DNA from: JASHPR01 sp963833885
GTDB lineage: Bacteria > Actinomycetota > Actinomycetes > Streptosporangiales > Streptosporangiaceae
Direction of reading: 5' to 3'
Assembly: GCA_963833885.1 (NCBI GenBank)
Contig: CAWHZU010000029.1
Coordinates: 80,635 to 144,634 of the forward strand
DNA: 64,000 nt
The notes under the pieces were generated by a model. That model made no database searches. It saw only the letters and a program-made list of their open reading frames with translations, and was not told the DNA's origin. The translations under genes were made by a program, and so were the position numbers. Of the stretch, positions 17,320 through 25,961 are shown piece after piece. How positions within the stretch are numbered: position 1 is the stretch's first letter; each line of letters opens with the position of its first letter.

Positions 17320-18966
17320 CTACGGCGTCATGGACGCCGAAAGCTCCTGGCCCGCGGGCTCCACGGGGGCCAGCGGGGCGCGGCCGCAGATCAGGTCGGC
17401 GGCCCGCTCGGCGATGGCGATCGTCGGCGCGTTGGTATTTCCCCGCGGCACCGTGGGCATCACCGAGGCGTCCACCACCCGCAGCCCCTCGATTCCCCTG
17501 ACCCGCAGTTCCGGGTCGACCACGCTGGTGAGCCTGCTGGCGGCCACCCTGGAGTCGCCGCCCATCGCGCAGGTGCCGACCGGATGGTAGATGGTGGTCA
17601 GGTTGCGCCTGATGAAGTCCCTGATCTCGGCGTCGCTGCTGGCGTCGCCGCCGGGCGCGAGCTCCGACTTGCAGATCTTGGACATGGGACGCTGCAACGC
17701 GATGTCCCTGGCCATCTTGACGCCCGCGACCAGCGGCTCGATGTCGGCCCCGTCGGACAGGTAGGCCGGGTCGATGAGCGGCTTGTGCCGCGGGTTGGGG
17801 CTGGCCAGCCGGATCCGGCCGCGGCTGCGCACCGCCACCAGCGCGATGAGGAGGGACAGCGCGCGGATCGCTGGGTCGGTGAGGCCGCCGTTCTGGTGCG
17901 GGGCCGGCAGCGCGTGCCACTGAATGTCCGGCGCCGGAAGCGCCGTGTCGGAGCGGCTGAACCCGCCCGACTCGGCGATGTTCGTGGTCATCGGCCCGGA
18001 GTGCATCAGCTGCCAGCGGGCCAGGCTCGCCCGGCCCGCCTGCTCCCACAGCCCGCGCGACTTCGGCGTGTGCCACATCGCGGTCACCGCCGGGTGGTCG
18101 GACAGGTTCGCGCCCACCCCCGGGCTGTCCGCCTCCACGGTGATGCCGTGCGACAGCAGGTGGTCGGCCGGGCCGATCCCGGACAGCATGAGCAGCTGCG
18201 GGCTGCCGATCGCGCCGGCCGCGAGGATGACCTCGCCCTCGGCGTGCGCGGTCTGGGACTCCCCGCGCAGCAGGTAGCGCACGCCAACCGCGTGACCACC
18301 GGACACGGCGATCCCGGTGACCAGCGCGTCGGTCAGGATGGTCAGGTTCGGCCGGCTGGCAGCCGGGTGCAGGTATGCGTCGGCCGCGCTCCAGCGGCGG
18401 CCGCGCTGCTGTGTCACCTGGTAGAAGCCGACGCCGTCCTGCCGAGCGCCGTTGAAGTCGTCGTTTGCCGGCAGGCCCGCGCGCTCGGCCGCGTCCACGA
18501 AGGCGCTGGCCAGCGACGACTTGTGCCGCGGATCGGTGACGCTGAGCGGGCCCGCGGCTCCGTGGTAGGCGGAGGCCCCGCGGGAGTTGTCCTCGGCCCG
18601 CAGGAAGTAGGGCAGCAGATCGGTGTATCCCCAGCCCTCGCAGCCGTACTCGTCCCGCCAGGAGTTGTAGTCATAGCGGCTGCCGCGGATGTAGATCATC
18701 GCGTTTATCGACGACGACCCGCCGAGCGTCCTGCCTCGGGGCCAGTACACCGAGCGGCCCGCCGCGCGCTCTTGCGGGACGGTCCGGTAGTTCCAGTCGT
18801 AGGTGCTCTGGAAGAGCAGGCTCTGCACTGCGGGCATGTGGATCTCGCCCGCGGTGTCGGGCGGGCCGGCCTCCAGCAGCAGCACCCGGGTGTCCGGGTC
18901 TTCGGTGAGCCTGCCGGCGAGGACGCAGCCGGCGCTGCCCGCGCCGACGATGACATAGTCATACAC
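17320..18966 (-). CDS. GMC family FAD oxidoreductase (choline dehydrogenase-like)
   Basis: The protein is 548 residues. The GTG at 18966 is preceded by GGAGG about 6 nt upstream and gives the normal start MYDYVIVGAGSAGCVLAGRL. GMC signatures are present: WPRGRTLGGSSSINAMIYIR (signature 1), AAGAIGSPQLLMLSGIG (signature 2) and the C-terminal TIYHPVGTCAMG with the catalytic His, then the Asn of RGNTNAP. It oxidises an alcohol with FAD; BetA-like relatives act on choline, others on sugars or polyethylene glycol. It converges on the Gfo/Idh/MocA gene. Confidence 0.85.
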   Translation of the reverse strand: MYDYVIVGAGSAGCVLAGRLTEDPDTRVLLLEAGPPDTAGEIHMPAVQSLLFQSTYDWNYRTVPQERAAGRSVYWPRGRTLGGSSSINAMIYIRGSRYDYNSWRDEYGCEGWGYTDLLPYFLRAEDNSRGASAYHGAAGPLSVTDPRHKSSLASAFVDAAERAGLPANDDFNGARQDGVGFYQVTQQRGRRWSAADAYLHPAASRPNLTILTDALVTGIAVSGGHAVGVRYLLRGESQTAHAEGEVILAAGAIGSPQLLMLSGIGPADHLLSHGITVEADSPGVGANLSDHPAVTAMWHTPKSRGLWEQAGRASLARWQLMHSGPMTTNIAESGGFSRSDTALPAPDIQWHALPAPHQNGGLTDPAIRALSLLIALVAVRSRGRIRLASPNPRHKPLIDPAYLSDGADIEPLVAGVKMARDIALQRPMSKICKSELAPGGDASSDAEIRDFIRRNLTTIYHPVGTCAMGGDSRVAASRLTSVVDPELRVRGIEGLRVVDASVMPTVPRGNTNAPTIAIAERAADLICGRAPLAPVEPAGQELSASMTP

Positions 18967-19828
18967 GGCCAGCCTCCGGGCACAGTTCGGACATTTGATG
19001 GATACCATACCCATTCCCGGACCACCCGGCGCGGGCGATCCCGGCCCCCGGGCAAACCGTCCCGGCGTCACCGCCCCCGGAAAGCCAAGCGCGCCCCCGG
19101 CCCAATTGGGCCGGGGGCGCGCTCCCCCACATTTGCGGCCGGCTCGTGGCTCCGGCGGGCCCCCGAGATCCGCCGAGCACTCGATGCGAGCAGGCCTGCG
19201 GGCCTTCCGGCCCGCCTCCAAGCCGAAGTTCCCCCGTTTCGGCCTGGCCGGGGTCATCACCGCTAGTGACCGAAACCACATCTTCGGCGTTGTTCGCCGG
19301 TCACGCTACGGTGATCACCCTTCGTACACCTACGATGCCACATCGTGGTGACTATGTGAATACCCCAGGTCAGGACCCTAAAACAGGGAGAGCGAACTTC
19401 CGCTAATTTTCTTCCAGCAATCCCTCCTGCCTCACTGAACCCCCTACGCCGCAGTCATTTCGGGCTAGGCGTCCGGGCATTGGGGCAGAGTCCCGTCCGG
19501 CCGACGGGCCGGGATCTGGCGGCTGGCGTCTAGCCCGGCCGGGCTATACGGGAGTAGCCCACATGGACGAGAGCGGTCCCGCCACCGACCGCGGACCACC
19601 CGCTTCTTTCATGAGCGCGGTGGATTTTTCGCACATACGACACCAAATCCGCCGCGATCATCGAAACGCCGTGTGGCGGGGTGGCCGCAGGAGGCTGCGC
19701 GGCGGGGTCCCCGCCGTGCTCCGGGCCGGAGTCCGTGCCGCGGAGGTCAAGGCAGGGTAATGCCATGGTTTGCTGAAAATATAGAAGAGACCAAGATTTA
19801 GCTACGCTAACTGACTACGGTTGCGGAG
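18967..19828. other. Long intergenic region between divergent GMC and membrane genes
   Basis: No convincing gene is seen in 862 bp; open frames here lack family-like sequence. It contains a perfect 36-bp palindrome at 19088-19123 and an AT-richer part (19,300-19,440 and 19,770-19,810) that is a likely promoter zone for the spermidine-synthase-like gene. Confidence 0.5.
19088..19123. repeat. Perfect 36-bp palindrome without a loop
   Basis: The left half AGCGCGCCCCCGGCCCAA is exactly complementary to the right half TTGGGCCGGGGGCGCGCT, with the centre between 19105 and 19106. It sits ~120 bp upstream of the GMC start. It could form a cruciform or strong hairpin, or be a protein-binding dyad; its function is unknown. 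Confidence 0.85.
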
Positions 19829-21976
19829 GTGGACTCCGGAACCCCATTCACCGACATAGACACTGCCTCGGACGACGACCGCGGCGGTAACGGCGCGCAG
19901 CCCGGCGCGCGGCCGGACGGGCAGCCCGCGACTCGGCCCGCGGAGCAGCAGCCCGAACGGCGCTCTGACCGGGCCAGGCTTGCCTTCGCCAGCTTCCTCA
20001 TGCTGTTCGTCGAGCTGGCCCTGATCCGGTGGATCACCTCGAACAACGTCTACGTGACCAAGGCGACCAACTTCATCCTGATCGCCAGCTTCCTCGGTAT
20101 CGGGATCGGGTTCCTGAACGCCCGGGCCCGGCGCGACTACCTGCGCTGGACCCCGGTGGCCCTGCTGGTGTTGGTCGGCTTCGTGCTGCTGTTCCCGGTG
20201 ATCCTGTCCTCGCTCAGCGGGAGCCATCCGTACCGGGGGCTGCGCAACATGCTCGCGCTGCCGCAGCCGGTCAGCCTCTCGGTCATCTTCGTGCTGACCG
20301 CGGCGGTGATGGCCGGCCTCGGCCAGGCCATGGCCCGGACGTTCGTCGGCTTCCGCGCGCTGAACGCCTACCGGCTGGACATCGTCGGCAGCATCGCCGG
20401 GATCGCGGCGTTCTCCGTCCTGTCGTTCCTCGACCAGCCGCCCGCCACCTGGGGCATCATCGCCTGCGCGGGCCTGCTCGTGCTGCTGGCACCGAAGATC
20501 CGCTGGTGGCAGGCGGCCGCCGTGGCCGTCGTCGTGGCGGCACTGTGCGTAGAGTCGTTCGTCCCCAGCCAGACGTGGTCGCCGTACAACAAGCTGTCCG
20601 TCTTCCAGACAACCGGCAAGAACCCCGCCCTGAACGTGTCCGCGAACAACATTCCCTACCAGGCCGCCCGGTCGCTGGCCGTGCTCGCCCGGCAGAAGCC
20701 GTTCTACTGGTACCCGTACCGGCACGTGACCAAGGCCAGCCTGGACAACGTGCTGATCATCGGCGCAGGGACCGGGAACGACACCGCGGTCGCGCTGGCC
20801 AGCGGGGCCAAGCACATCGACGCCGTGGAGATCGACCCGGGACTGCTGCGCCTCGGCGAGCAGCGGGCGCCGAGCCAGCCGTACAGCAGTCCCCGGGTCA
20901 CCCTGCACGTGGCCGACGGCCGGGAGTACCTGCAGGACACGAGCAAAAAGTACAACCTCATCCTGTTCGCGCTGCCGGACTCCCTGGCGGCGGTGGCGGG
21001 CCAGTCCGCGGTCCGCCTGGAGAGCTTCCTGCTGACCAAGGAGTCGATCGCGGAGGTCAAGGCGCACCTGGCGCCGGGCGGCACGTTCGCCATGTACAAC
21101 TACTACGCACCGTTCCTGCTGAATCGGTATGCGACGACGATCGACGACGTATTCGGCCGGGCGCCCTGCGAGGACGTGGGGCCGCCGCTCGGCGGTCGCC
21201 AGCTGGCCGTGCTGACCGTCTACAGCCGGGGCGCGGTCCCGAACTGCGCCAGCTACTGGCACGGCACCAAGGTCGCGCCGGCCACCGACGACTATCCGTT
21301 CCCCTACCTGCCGAGCCCCGGCCTGCCGTGGGTCTACGTGTGGATGCTCGTCGCCATCCTGCTGGGTTCCGTGCTGCTGGTCCGGATCGGCGGCGGCTCC
21401 GGGCCGCTGCGGCGGATGTACCGCTACACCGACCTCGCGTTCATGGGCGCCGCGTTCATGTTGCTCGAGACCAAGAACATCGTGCAGTTCGCGCTGCTGT
21501 TCGGCGCGACGTGGTTCGTGAATTCGCTGGTCTCCGCCGGTGTCCTGGTCGCCGTGTACCTGGCCGTGGAGACCGCCCGGCATGTGCGGCTGCCGCGCCC
21601 GATGATCCTGTACGCCGCCCTGATCGTGTCGCTGGCCGTGACCTGGCTGGTGCCGCCGGACGCGCCGCTCGGCCTGCCGCCCATCCCGCGCTTCCTGGCG
21701 GCCAGCGCGCTCGCGTTCGCGCCGATCTACATCGCGAACCTGATCTTCGCGCAGCGGTTCTCGGACGTCGAGATGACCGGGACCGCGTTCGCGGCCAACC
21801 TGCTCGGCGCGATCGTCGGCGGGGTCATCGAGTACGCAGCGCTCGCCACCGGCTACCGGTTCCTGCTGGTGGTCGTCGGTGTCCTGTACGCCCTGGCGTT
21901 CGTGTCCGGCCGCTTCCTGCGCCGCTCCGCGCCGGTGCCGTCGCTGCCGTCGGCATCGTTAACGCTGTCGCGGTGA
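19829..21976 (+). CDS. Membrane-embedded spermidine-synthase-like protein
   Basis: The protein is about 715 residues, annotated from GTG 19829, which overlaps its own GGAGG and is thus not certain. An N-terminal set of membrane segments starts at FLMLFVELALIRW and the C-terminal third has more (WVYVWMLVAILLGSVLLV). Between them lies a Rossmann domain related to aminopropyltransferases: NVLIIGAGTGNDTAVAL, then VEIDPGLL and VADGREYL. Such fused proteins are common in bacteria but their substrate is unknown, and true spermidine synthesis is not implied. The stop codon lies inside an 18-bp tandem repeat. Confidence 0.75.
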   Translation: MDSGTPFTDIDTASDDDRGGNGAQPGARPDGQPATRPAEQQPERRSDRARLAFASFLMLFVELALIRWITSNNVYVTKATNFILIASFLGIGIGFLNARARRDYLRWTPVALLVLVGFVLLFPVILSSLSGSHPYRGLRNMLALPQPVSLSVIFVLTAAVMAGLGQAMARTFVGFRALNAYRLDIVGSIAGIAAFSVLSFLDQPPATWGIIACAGLLVLLAPKIRWWQAAAVAVVVAALCVESFVPSQTWSPYNKLSVFQTTGKNPALNVSANNIPYQAARSLAVLARQKPFYWYPYRHVTKASLDNVLIIGAGTGNDTAVALASGAKHIDAVEIDPGLLRLGEQRAPSQPYSSPRVTLHVADGREYLQDTSKKYNLILFALPDSLAAVAGQSAVRLESFLLTKESIAEVKAHLAPGGTFAMYNYYAPFLLNRYATTIDDVFGRAPCEDVGPPLGGRQLAVLTVYSRGAVPNCASYWHGTKVAPATDDYPFPYLPSPGLPWVYVWMLVAILLGSVLLVRIGGGSGPLRRMYRYTDLAFMGAAFMLLETKNIVQFALLFGATWFVNSLVSAGVLVAVYLAVETARHVRLPRPMILYAALIVSLAVTWLVPPDAPLGLPPIPRFLAASALAFAPIYIANLIFAQRFSDVEMTGTAFAANLLGAIVGGVIEYAALATGYRFLLVVVGVLYALAFVSGRFLRRSAPVPSLPSASLTLSR

Positions 21977-22034
21977 CATGCGCTGTCGCGGTGACATGCG
22001 CTGTCGCGGTGACATGCGTTGTCACGGTGACCGC
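21963..22034 (+). repeat. 18-bp tandem repeat over the stop codon (three exact units and one degenerate)
   Basis: The unit CGCTGTCGCGGTGACATG is repeated exactly at 21963-21980, 21981-21998 and 21999-22016, followed by a diverged copy at 22017-22034. The first unit contains the TGA stop of the spermidine-synthase-like gene, and the array ends 17 bp before the next start codon. It may result from slippage. Confidence 0.9.
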
Positions 22035-22051
22035 GCTATACGGTGGATTGC

Positions 22052-22657
22052 ATGTCGGATGACCGCAGGCGCAGCCCCGTCGTGCTCTCCCTCATCTACA
22101 CCCGCACCGGGGACGACGGCACCACCGCACTCGGCGACGGCAGCCGCGCGGACAAGACCGATCCCAGGCTCGCCGCGTATGCCGACGTGGACGAGGCCAA
22201 CTGCGCGATCGGCGCCGCCGTCACCATGGGCGGGCTGCCTGCCGAGATCACCAGCTTGCTGATCCGGCTGCAGAACGAGCTCTTCGACGTGGGCGCGGAC
22301 CTGTGCAATCCAATCGCGCCGGCCGACGGGCAGCCGGCCCGGTCGCAGCTGCGGATCAACGATGACTACGTCACCCGGCTGGAGCAGGCCTGCGACGCCT
22401 ACAACGAGGGCCTGCCGGTACTGCGGAGCTTCGTGCTGCCGGGTGGCAGCCCCGGTGCCGCAGCGCTGCACACGGCCAGAACGGTGGTCAGGCGGGCCGA
22501 GCGCAGCGCCTGGGCGGCCGTCGAGGCGCACGGCGACACCGTGAGCCCGCTGCCGGCCAGGTACCTGAACCGGCTCTCCGACCTGCTGTTCATCCTGGCT
22601 CGCCAGGCCAACCAGCCAGACGGGGACCTGCTGTGGCGACCGGGCGAGCAGCGCTGA
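22052..22657 (+). CDS. Cob(I)yrinic acid a,c-diamide adenosyltransferase (PduO/MMAB type)
   Basis: This 201-residue enzyme transfers the adenosyl group of ATP to cob(I)alamin to form coenzyme B12. PduO-type motifs are the N-terminal YTRTGDDGTTALGDG (ATP-binding), ADKTDPRLAAYADVDEANCA, RRAERSAWA and LNRLSDLLFILAR. The ATG at 22052 gives the usual short N-terminus; a GTG 9 bp upstream is possible. Position between the spermidine-synthase-like gene and DUF2550/atpC matches other actinomycetes. Confidence 0.9.
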   Translation: MSDDRRRSPVVLSLIYTRTGDDGTTALGDGSRADKTDPRLAAYADVDEANCAIGAAVTMGGLPAEITSLLIRLQNELFDVGADLCNPIAPADGQPARSQLRINDDYVTRLEQACDAYNEGLPVLRSFVLPGGSPGAAALHTARTVVRRAERSAWAAVEAHGDTVSPLPARYLNRLSDLLFILARQANQPDGDLLWRPGEQR

Positions 22658-22664
22658 GCCGGGC

Positions 22665-23117
22665 TTAGCTGAAACCGGACGCCGGATCGGGCGGAGCGGC
22701 CTCCAGCCAGGCCAGGAAGCCGGTCAGCGCGTCATCGCTGAGCGCGAGTTCCACCCGCCGCTCGGCGCCTTCCCCAATGTCGCACTCCACGACCACCGCG
22801 CCAGGGCCGAGGCTGGTTATCTCCACCGGATCGGCCGGCCGACGCGACACCACGCTGAGCGTGCGCCGGGCGAAGACCTCGCCCGGGCGCAGCCAGAGCC
22901 CGAAGATCGGATACCAGCGCAGCTCGTCGGGCTGGTAAGCGGCGAGCCCCAGCCGCCAGCGCCGGTCCATGGCGAGCCGCAGGGCGCACTCGACGCTGCC
23001 GCCGCCGCGCTCGATCAGGGTCCTGCGGACCGCAATGCCGGTGGCAGCCGCCAGCGCGATCACCAAGACGATGACGAGGAGCCAGCCAGCATCCAGCGCC
23101 AGCCGCCCCCCTGCCAA
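22665..23117 (-). CDS. DUF2550 family membrane-anchored protein
   Basis: The protein is 150 residues. It has one N-terminal membrane helix (WLLVIVLVIALAAATGIAV) followed by a soluble domain with the family sequence RGGGSVECALRLA and WYPIFGLWLRPGEVFARR. It is encoded just after atpC in many actinobacteria. Its function is unknown; placement suggests co-expression with the ATP synthase. Confidence 0.8.
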   Translation of the reverse strand: MAGGRLALDAGWLLVIVLVIALAAATGIAVRRTLIERGGGSVECALRLAMDRRWRLGLAAYQPDELRWYPIFGLWLRPGEVFARRTLSVVSRRPADPVEITSLGPGAVVVECDIGEGAERRVELALSDDALTGFLAWLEAAPPDPASGFS

Positions 23118-23144
23118 CCCCGGCCCTCTCCGCGCCGGCTCTCG

Positions 23145-23573
23145 TCAGGCGCCGTCGGCGGGTTCGCCGGCGGCTCTGAGCAGCGCCCTGAAGTACCGAA
23201 CGTCCGAGGACTCCTCGTCCCCCTCGGCTGAGGCCTCCGCGTTCTGCAGCGCTTCGTCGAGAGCTGCGCGGGCGGCGCTCGTGTCCACGTCGCCGCCGAG
23301 CTGGGCTTCACGAGCCAGGACCGAGATCCGGTCGTCGGCCACCGAGAAGAACCCGCCGTTCACGGCGGCGACCACCGCGCTGCCCTCGGCCGCGCCGTCC
23401 GCGGCGTCCTCGGGGACGATCCGCACCAGGCTGCCCTCGACCAGGATGCCGAGCACCGGGCTGTGCCCGGTCAGCACGCCGATGTCACCGTCCTGGGTCT
23501 TGGCGATAACCATCCCCGCTGGGCCTGCCCATACCTCGCCCTCGGGGACGACGAGGCTCACCTGCAGCGTCAC
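23145..23573 (-). CDS. atpC: F0F1 ATP synthase subunit epsilon
   Basis: The protein is 142 residues: an N-terminal beta-sandwich (LQVSLVVPEGEVWAG, GDIGVLTGHSPVLGIL) and a two-helix C-terminal domain. It couples rotor movement to catalysis and can inhibit ATP hydrolysis. An acidic Gly/Ala insert (PEDAADGAAEG) is longer than in most homologues. It is the last atp gene, 4 bp after atpD. Confidence 0.93.
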   Translation of the reverse strand: MTLQVSLVVPEGEVWAGPAGMVIAKTQDGDIGVLTGHSPVLGILVEGSLVRIVPEDAADGAAEGSAVVAAVNGGFFSVADDRISVLAREAQLGGDVDTSAARAALDEALQNAEASAEGDEESSDVRYFRALLRAAGEPADGA

Positions 23574-23577
23574 CTGT

Positions 23578-25041
23578 TCACGACTTTTCCAGCTCCTTGG
23601 CCTTCTTCTCTACGTCCTCGATCCCGCCGCACATGAAGAAGGCCTGCTCGGGCACGTGGTCGTACTTGCCTTCGGTGATCGCCTTGAACGAGGAGATCGT
23701 CTCGTCCAGCGGCACGAACACGCCGGGAATGCCGGTGAACTGCTCGGCCACGTACATCGGGTGGGAAAGGAACCGCTCGAGGCGCCGGGCCCGCTGCACC
23801 GTGACCCTGTCCTCCTCGGACAGTTCGTCGATGCCGAGGATCGCGATGATGTCCTGCAGCTCGTTGTAGCGCTGCAGGATCCGCTGCACCTCGCGGGCCA
23901 CGTCGTAGTGCTCCTGGCCGATGTAGGCCGGGTCGAGCAGCCGTGACGTAGACGCGAGCGGGTCCACCGCCGGGTAAATCCCCTTTTCGGTGATCTCCCG
24001 CGACAGCTCGGTGGTGGCGTCGAGGTGCGCGAACGTGGTCGCGGGCGCCGGGTCGGTGTAGTCGTCGGCGGGCACGAAGATGGCCTGCATCGAGGTGATC
24101 GAGTGGCCTCTGGTCGAGGTGATCCGTTCCTGCAGCTGGCCCATCTCGTCGGCCAGCGTCGGCTGGTAGCCGACCGCGGACGGCATCCGGCCGAGCAGCG
24201 TGGATACCTCGGACCCGGCCTGGGTGAACCGGAAGATGTTGTCGATGAACAGCAGCACGTCCTGCTGCTGCTCGTCGCGGAAGTACTCGGCCATGGTCAG
24301 CGCGGACAGGGCCACCCGGAGCCGGGTGCCGGGCGGCTCGTCCATCTGGCCGAACACCAGCGCGGTGTCATTGATCACGCCGGACTCGGTCATCTCGAGA
24401 AACAGGTCGTTGCCCTCGCGGGTGCGCTCGCCCACGCCAGCGAACACCGAGACGCCGCCGAAGTCCTTGGCCACCCGGCGGATCATCTCCTGGATCAGCA
24501 CGGTCTTGCCGACGCCGGCCCCACCGAACAGTCCGATCTTGCCGCCGCGCACGTACGGGGTCAGCAGGTCGAGCACCTTGATGCCGGTGACGAACATCTC
24601 GGTCCTGGGCTCGAGCTCGTCGAACGGCGGCGGGTCCCGGTGGATTCCCCAGCGCTCCTTCACCTGCAGTGAGGCGGTCGGCACGTCCAGGGTCTCGCCG
24701 AGCAGGTTGAACACGTGCCCCTTGGTCACGTCGCCCACCGGCACCGAGATCGGGCCGCCGGTGTCGGTCACCTCGGCCCCCCGCACCATTCCGTCGGTCT
24801 GCTCCATGGAGACCGTGCGCACCACGTTGTCGCCGATGTGCTGCTCGACCTCGAGCGTCAGCGTCCTCGTCGTTTCTTCCACGGTCACGTCGACATGCAG
24901 CGCGTTGTAGATCTCGGGCATCTGCTCGGCGCCGAACTCGACGTCGACGACCGGCCCGGTCACCCGCACCACGCGGCCGGTGCCAGCCTCACCGCCGGCG
25001 CCGCTTGCGGTGCTGTTCTCTGTGGTTGCGGTCATGCTCAT
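23578..25041 (-). CDS. atpD: F0F1 ATP synthase subunit beta
   Basis: The protein is 487 residues and carries the catalytic sites of F1: Walker A GGAGVGKT, catalytic Glu in GERTREGND and Walker B VLLFIDNIFRF. It ends with CGGIEDVEKKAKELEKS. ATG 25041 overlaps the atpG stop (ATGA) and fits the family; the open frame continues upstream but is not conserved. The first ~20 residues are a variable Ser/Thr/Gly leader. Confidence 0.95.
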   Translation of the reverse strand: MSMTATTENSTASGAGGEAGTGRVVRVTGPVVDVEFGAEQMPEIYNALHVDVTVEETTRTLTLEVEQHIGDNVVRTVSMEQTDGMVRGAEVTDTGGPISVPVGDVTKGHVFNLLGETLDVPTASLQVKERWGIHRDPPPFDELEPRTEMFVTGIKVLDLLTPYVRGGKIGLFGGAGVGKTVLIQEMIRRVAKDFGGVSVFAGVGERTREGNDLFLEMTESGVINDTALVFGQMDEPPGTRLRVALSALTMAEYFRDEQQQDVLLFIDNIFRFTQAGSEVSTLLGRMPSAVGYQPTLADEMGQLQERITSTRGHSITSMQAIFVPADDYTDPAPATTFAHLDATTELSREITEKGIYPAVDPLASTSRLLDPAYIGQEHYDVAREVQRILQRYNELQDIIAILGIDELSEEDRVTVQRARRLERFLSHPMYVAEQFTGIPGVFVPLDETISSFKAITEGKYDHVPEQAFFMCGGIEDVEKKAKELEKS

Positions 25042-25949
25042 CTGCTCCCTGCGGTCGTCTCGGTCAGCGCGTTGGCGCCACCCACGATCTCGCTGATTTC
25101 CTGCGTGATCTCGGCCTGCCGTGCCTTGTTGGCCTCGAGGGTGAGGCTGTCGACCAGGTCGTTGGCGTTGTCGGTGGCGGCCTTCATGGCCCTGCGCCGC
25201 GACGCGATCTCGGCCGCCGAGGCGTCGAGCAGGGCATGGAAGATGCGGCTCTCGACGTACCACGGCAGCAGCGCGTCGAGCACCTCCTGCGCCGATGGCT
25301 CGAACTCGTAGATGGGCACCGGGCCGCCGGCGGACTCCTCGCTGGTCTCCTCGATCTCCAGCGGCAGCAGCCTGCGGATGACCGGTTGCTGCGTCAGCAT
25401 CGACACGAACTCGTTGTAGACGATGTAGATCTCGTCGACGCCACCGTCGCTGGTCGGCGTGTCGAACGCGTCGAGCAGCACCCGGGTGATCTCGGCCGCG
25501 TTATCGTGCGCCGGCATCTCGGAGAACCCGCTCCACTGCGCCGCGACCTCCCGGTCGCGAAAGCTGTAATAGGTGATGCCCTTCCGCCCGGACACGTACG
25601 GGACGGGGGCCACGCCGCGCTCGCGCAGCAGCTCCTGCAGGCCCTGCGCCTCACGCAGCACCGTGGCGTTGTAGCCGCCGGCGAAGCCCCGGTCGCTGGT
25701 GAGGATCAGCACGGCTGCCCGCTCCGGGTTGGGGACCGGCCTGGTCAGCGGGTGGTCGACCTGCGCCGACCGGCTGACAACGGCGCTCACCGCCCGGGTG
25801 ATCTCGCGGTCGTACGCCCGGGCGTCACGGACCCGCTGCTGAGCCCTGATGATCCGGGACGAGGCGATGAGCTCCTGCGCGCGGGTGATCTTGGCGGTGG
25901 ACTGCACCGAGCGGATCCGCCGCCTGACCGCGCGAAGCTGTGCTCCCAT
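25038..25949 (-). CDS. atpG: F0F1 ATP synthase subunit gamma
   Basis: This 303-residue central-stalk subunit has the conserved N-terminal helix (LRAVRRRIRSVQSTAKITRA) and C-terminal helix (SRRRAMKAATDNANDLVDSL) that form the rotating coiled coil. It overlaps atpD by 4 bp. Confidence 0.94.
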   Translation of the reverse strand: MGAQLRAVRRRIRSVQSTAKITRAQELIASSRIIRAQQRVRDARAYDREITRAVSAVVSRSAQVDHPLTRPVPNPERAAVLILTSDRGFAGGYNATVLREAQGLQELLRERGVAPVPYVSGRKGITYYSFRDREVAAQWSGFSEMPAHDNAAEITRVLLDAFDTPTSDGGVDEIYIVYNEFVSMLTQQPVIRRLLPLEIEETSEESAGGPVPIYEFEPSAQEVLDALLPWYVESRIFHALLDASAAEIASRRRAMKAATDNANDLVDSLTLEANKARQAEITQEISEIVGGANALTETTAGSR

Positions 25950-25961
25950 GCGATGACCCGC

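Noticed and set aside
19530..19766. Small overlapping open frames on both strands
   Set aside because: Neither has a protein-like pattern or a good ribosome-binding site.
19829..21976. True spermidine synthase
   Set aside because: Membrane-fused relatives share the fold only; no polyamine genes are nearby.
20029..22062. A 677-codon open frame overlapping the spermidine-synthase-like gene
   Set aside because: It is a shadow: Arg/Gly/Ala-rich, no family-like motifs, and the other frame encodes clear membrane helices and a Rossmann motif.
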